Positions 6,265 through 7,226 of a DNA stretch of 7,226 bases are shown one piece after another. Both the position numbers and the translations under genes were made by a program. The DNA is from Treponema sp. (GTDB lineage Bacteria > Spirochaetota > Spirochaetia > Treponematales > Breznakiellaceae). The stretch spans positions 1 to 7,226 of the forward strand of contig JAIROH010000005.1 of assembly GCA_031257595.1 (NCBI GenBank), read 5' to 3'. Within the stretch, counting starts at the first letter, position 1. Every line of letters begins with the position of its first letter. The notes below the pieces were generated by a model. That model saw only the letters and a program-made list of their open reading frames with translations, made no database searches and was not told the DNA's origin.

Positions 6265-6291
6265 CTAAATCTTTATTACATAAAGATTTAG
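6265..6291. repeat. Perfect 12-bp AT-rich inverted repeat between argA and fabH
   Basis: CTAAATCTTTAT (6265-6276) is exactly complementary to ATAAAGATTTAG (6280-6291), with a 3-base loop. It lies between two other hairpins in the argA-fabH gap. Neither strand shows a following T-run, so it is not a typical intrinsic terminator. It lacks the AAAACT/AGTTTT core of its neighbours. Confidence 0.75.
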
Positions 6292-6321
6292 AGCTTGCGA
6301 AACATCCTACATCTAAGGAAG

Positions 6322-6350
6322 CTGTTCCAAAAACTGAAGTTTTGGAACAG
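6322..6350. repeat. Hairpin downstream of argA (shares a core with 4028-4057)
   Basis: CTGTTCCAAAA (6322-6332) pairs perfectly with TTTTGGAACAG (6340-6350) around a 7-base loop. The central AAAACTGAAGTTTTG (6330-6344) is identical to the reverse complement of 4035-4049. It begins 19 nt after the argA stop on the minus strand, where a terminator would be expected, but no T-run follows. It could protect or end the argA mRNA in a factor-dependent way, or simply be a repeat element. Confidence 0.7.
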
Positions 6351-6369
6351 TCACAATAGAGCCAATCCC

Positions 6370-7226
6370 CTACAGTTCCAAAACGAAGATCTTACTGTTT
6401 CGTTCACTGTTGTAGGTTTTTTGCCGTTCCACAGGGAGGCTTTCTTTAGAGCCTTCTACAAAGCCTAAAGTTTCAAACCAGTCCTGGGTTTGGGTGGTAA
6501 GGACAAAAATTCTTTTTAGACCTTCTTTTTTTGCCCTGTTGATGAGGAACCCGACCATGCGGCGGCCAAGTCCCCTGTCGGCATAACCGGGGTCAACGGC
6601 CACGGCGGCGATTTCTCCGTCGCCGCCATAGCGGTGGAGGGCTCCGCAGGCGTGAACCCTGCCGTCTACGCCGAAGACAAAATAATCTTCTTTTTTGCCG
6701 AGTATGTCGTCCGGGGTTCTGCGAACCAGAATCCCCTGCCGCATAAGGGGTTCCATTATCCGCAGCATGTCCGGTATGTCCGATGTTTTGACGGGACGAA
6801 CCGCCTCGTATTCATCGGTATAAACCATCGCTCCCGAGCCCAGGTTCGAAAAAAGTTCCCGGAGGACGGCGCCGTCTTCCCTGCCGTCGACAATGTGAAC
6901 CCGCTCCACCCCGGCCCTTGACGCGGCCAGGGCAAGGGCAAGCTCGTCCAGGCCGTCCGCGCCACGGTTCAGTTCCAGCGTTTTTTCCGCTTCCTGGGGG
7001 GTAAGCCGGACGGACCCGGCGGACAGGGGATCGAGGCCGCCGTTTTTGTCTGTTCCCGCGCCCTCCGGCAGAACACAGCCGCTAGGGAACCCCCGGCCGG
7101 CGGCGATAATGAAGAATTTTACGGCGCCGAGGGCGGAAGCCGCGGCCAGGGCTATGTCTCCGCCGGGTACGTTGTAACTTTTTCCGGAAGGCCCCCAGCC
7201 GATACAGGGGAGGATCGGAACCATCC
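6370..7226 (-). CDS. argA: N-acetylglutamate synthase, C-terminal part (5' end outside window)
   Basis: The enzyme acetylates glutamate with acetyl-CoA, the first step of arginine synthesis. The visible 285 or so residues contain the end of an amino-acid-kinase-like domain (VPILPCIGWGPSGKSYNVP at the start, then DIALAAASALGAVKFFI) and a complete GNAT acetyltransferase domain. Numbered from the ATG at 7224, the kinase-like part ends with GVERVHIVDGREDGAVLREL (105-124) and LGSGAMVYTDEYE (128-140), typical of ArgA. The acetyltransferase has AAVAVDPGYADRGLGRRM (206-223) with the acetyl-CoA loop RGLG, then FVLTTQTQDWFETLGF (240-255). The ATG at 7224 lies in the middle of the kinase fold, so it is almost certainly internal, and about a third of the protein is missing. 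A Gly/Pro-rich stretch at about 49-70 looks like a loop insertion. It is separated from the fab operon by 220 bp and its own transcript should end there. Confidence 0.9.
   Translation of the reverse strand, partial: MVPILPCIGWGPSGKSYNVPGGDIALAAASALGAVKFFIIAAGRGFPSGCVLPEGAGTDKNGGLDPLSAGSVRLTPQEAEKTLELNRGADGLDELALALAASRAGVERVHIVDGREDGAVLRELFSNLGSGAMVYTDEYEAVRPVKTSDIPDMLRIMEPLMRQGILVRRTPDDILGKKEDYFVFGVDGRVHACGALHRYGGDGEIAAVAVDPGYADRGLGRRMVGFLINRAKKEGLKRIFVLTTQTQDWFETLGFVEGSKESLPVERQKTYNSERNSKIFVLEL

Larger units (their letters stand above)
6205..6369. repeat. Near-identical direct repeats bracketing the intergenic hairpin cluster
   Basis: CAATAGAGCGCCAATCCC (6205-6222) and CAATAGAGCCAATCCC (6354-6369) are the same sequence except for a 2-bp GC indel. 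They bracket about 130 bp containing the hairpins at 6265-6291 and 6322-6350 and most of the one at 6214-6248. The first copy overlaps the -35 box of the fab promoter, and the second abuts the argA stop codon. GCCAATCCC also occurs a third time in inverse orientation (6240-6248). This may reflect duplication or insertion of a small element. Confidence 0.6.

Noticed and set aside
6214..6350. Intrinsic terminator for argA
   Set aside because: The hairpins are strong enough but none is followed by a run of T on the minus strand, so I list them as repeats; termination there may be factor-dependent.
6148..6350. CRISPR-like array
   Set aside because: The inverted repeats differ in sequence and spacing and there are no uniform direct repeats with regular spacers.
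6150..6369. Small protein gene or tRNA in the argA-fabH gap
   Set aside because: No open frame with a ribosome binding site and no cloverleaf pattern was visible on either strand.

Overview
The window is a bacterial chromosomal segment in which every supported gene lies on the minus strand. Read in the direction of transcription (from base 7226 down to base 1) it holds the 3' part of an N-acetylglutamate synthase gene (argA), a 220-bp intergenic region full of inverted repeats, and a compact type II fatty acid synthesis operon: fabH, fabD, fabG, fabF, fabZ, fabV and the first 81 codons of accB (biotin carboxyl carrier protein), which runs off the window end.

The best clue to the organism is the enoyl reductase. 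From memory, its sequence follows the Treponema denticola trans-2-enoyl-CoA reductase (TER) nearly motif for motif from the first residues to the last. The genes are GC-rich by eye, unlike the low-GC oral and pathogenic treponemes. A GC-richer spirochaete, for example from an insect gut or an environmental anaerobe, is therefore a reasonable guess, but it is inference and rests on one gene family. T. pallidum and Borrelia lack de novo fatty acid synthesis, so a full operon fits a more self-sufficient spirochaete. The argA gene fits the same picture.

The operon encodes most of one elongation machine. AccB belongs to acetyl-CoA carboxylase, which makes malonyl-CoA. FabD moves malonyl to acyl carrier protein (ACP), FabH performs the first condensation, and FabG, FabZ and FabV reduce, dehydrate and reduce again. 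FabF performs later condensations. No acpP gene is present in the window. Gene junctions are tight: fabH/fabD overlap by 7 bp, and the other gaps are 9 to 54 bp, each with a Shine-Dalgarno sequence. A good sigma-70-type promoter lies just before fabH, followed at once by a perfect 10-bp inverted repeat that is a plausible operator.

I see no undescribed multi-gene system. The most unusual signal is non-coding: intergenic hairpins that share an inner core (AAAACT...AGTTTT) but have different, self-complementary outer stems. One of them supplies the stop codon and last residues of fabD. Three further observations deserve attention: fabV placed inside the fatty acid operon, an Ala-rich insertion of about 33 residues in FabD, and the promoter-operator arrangement.
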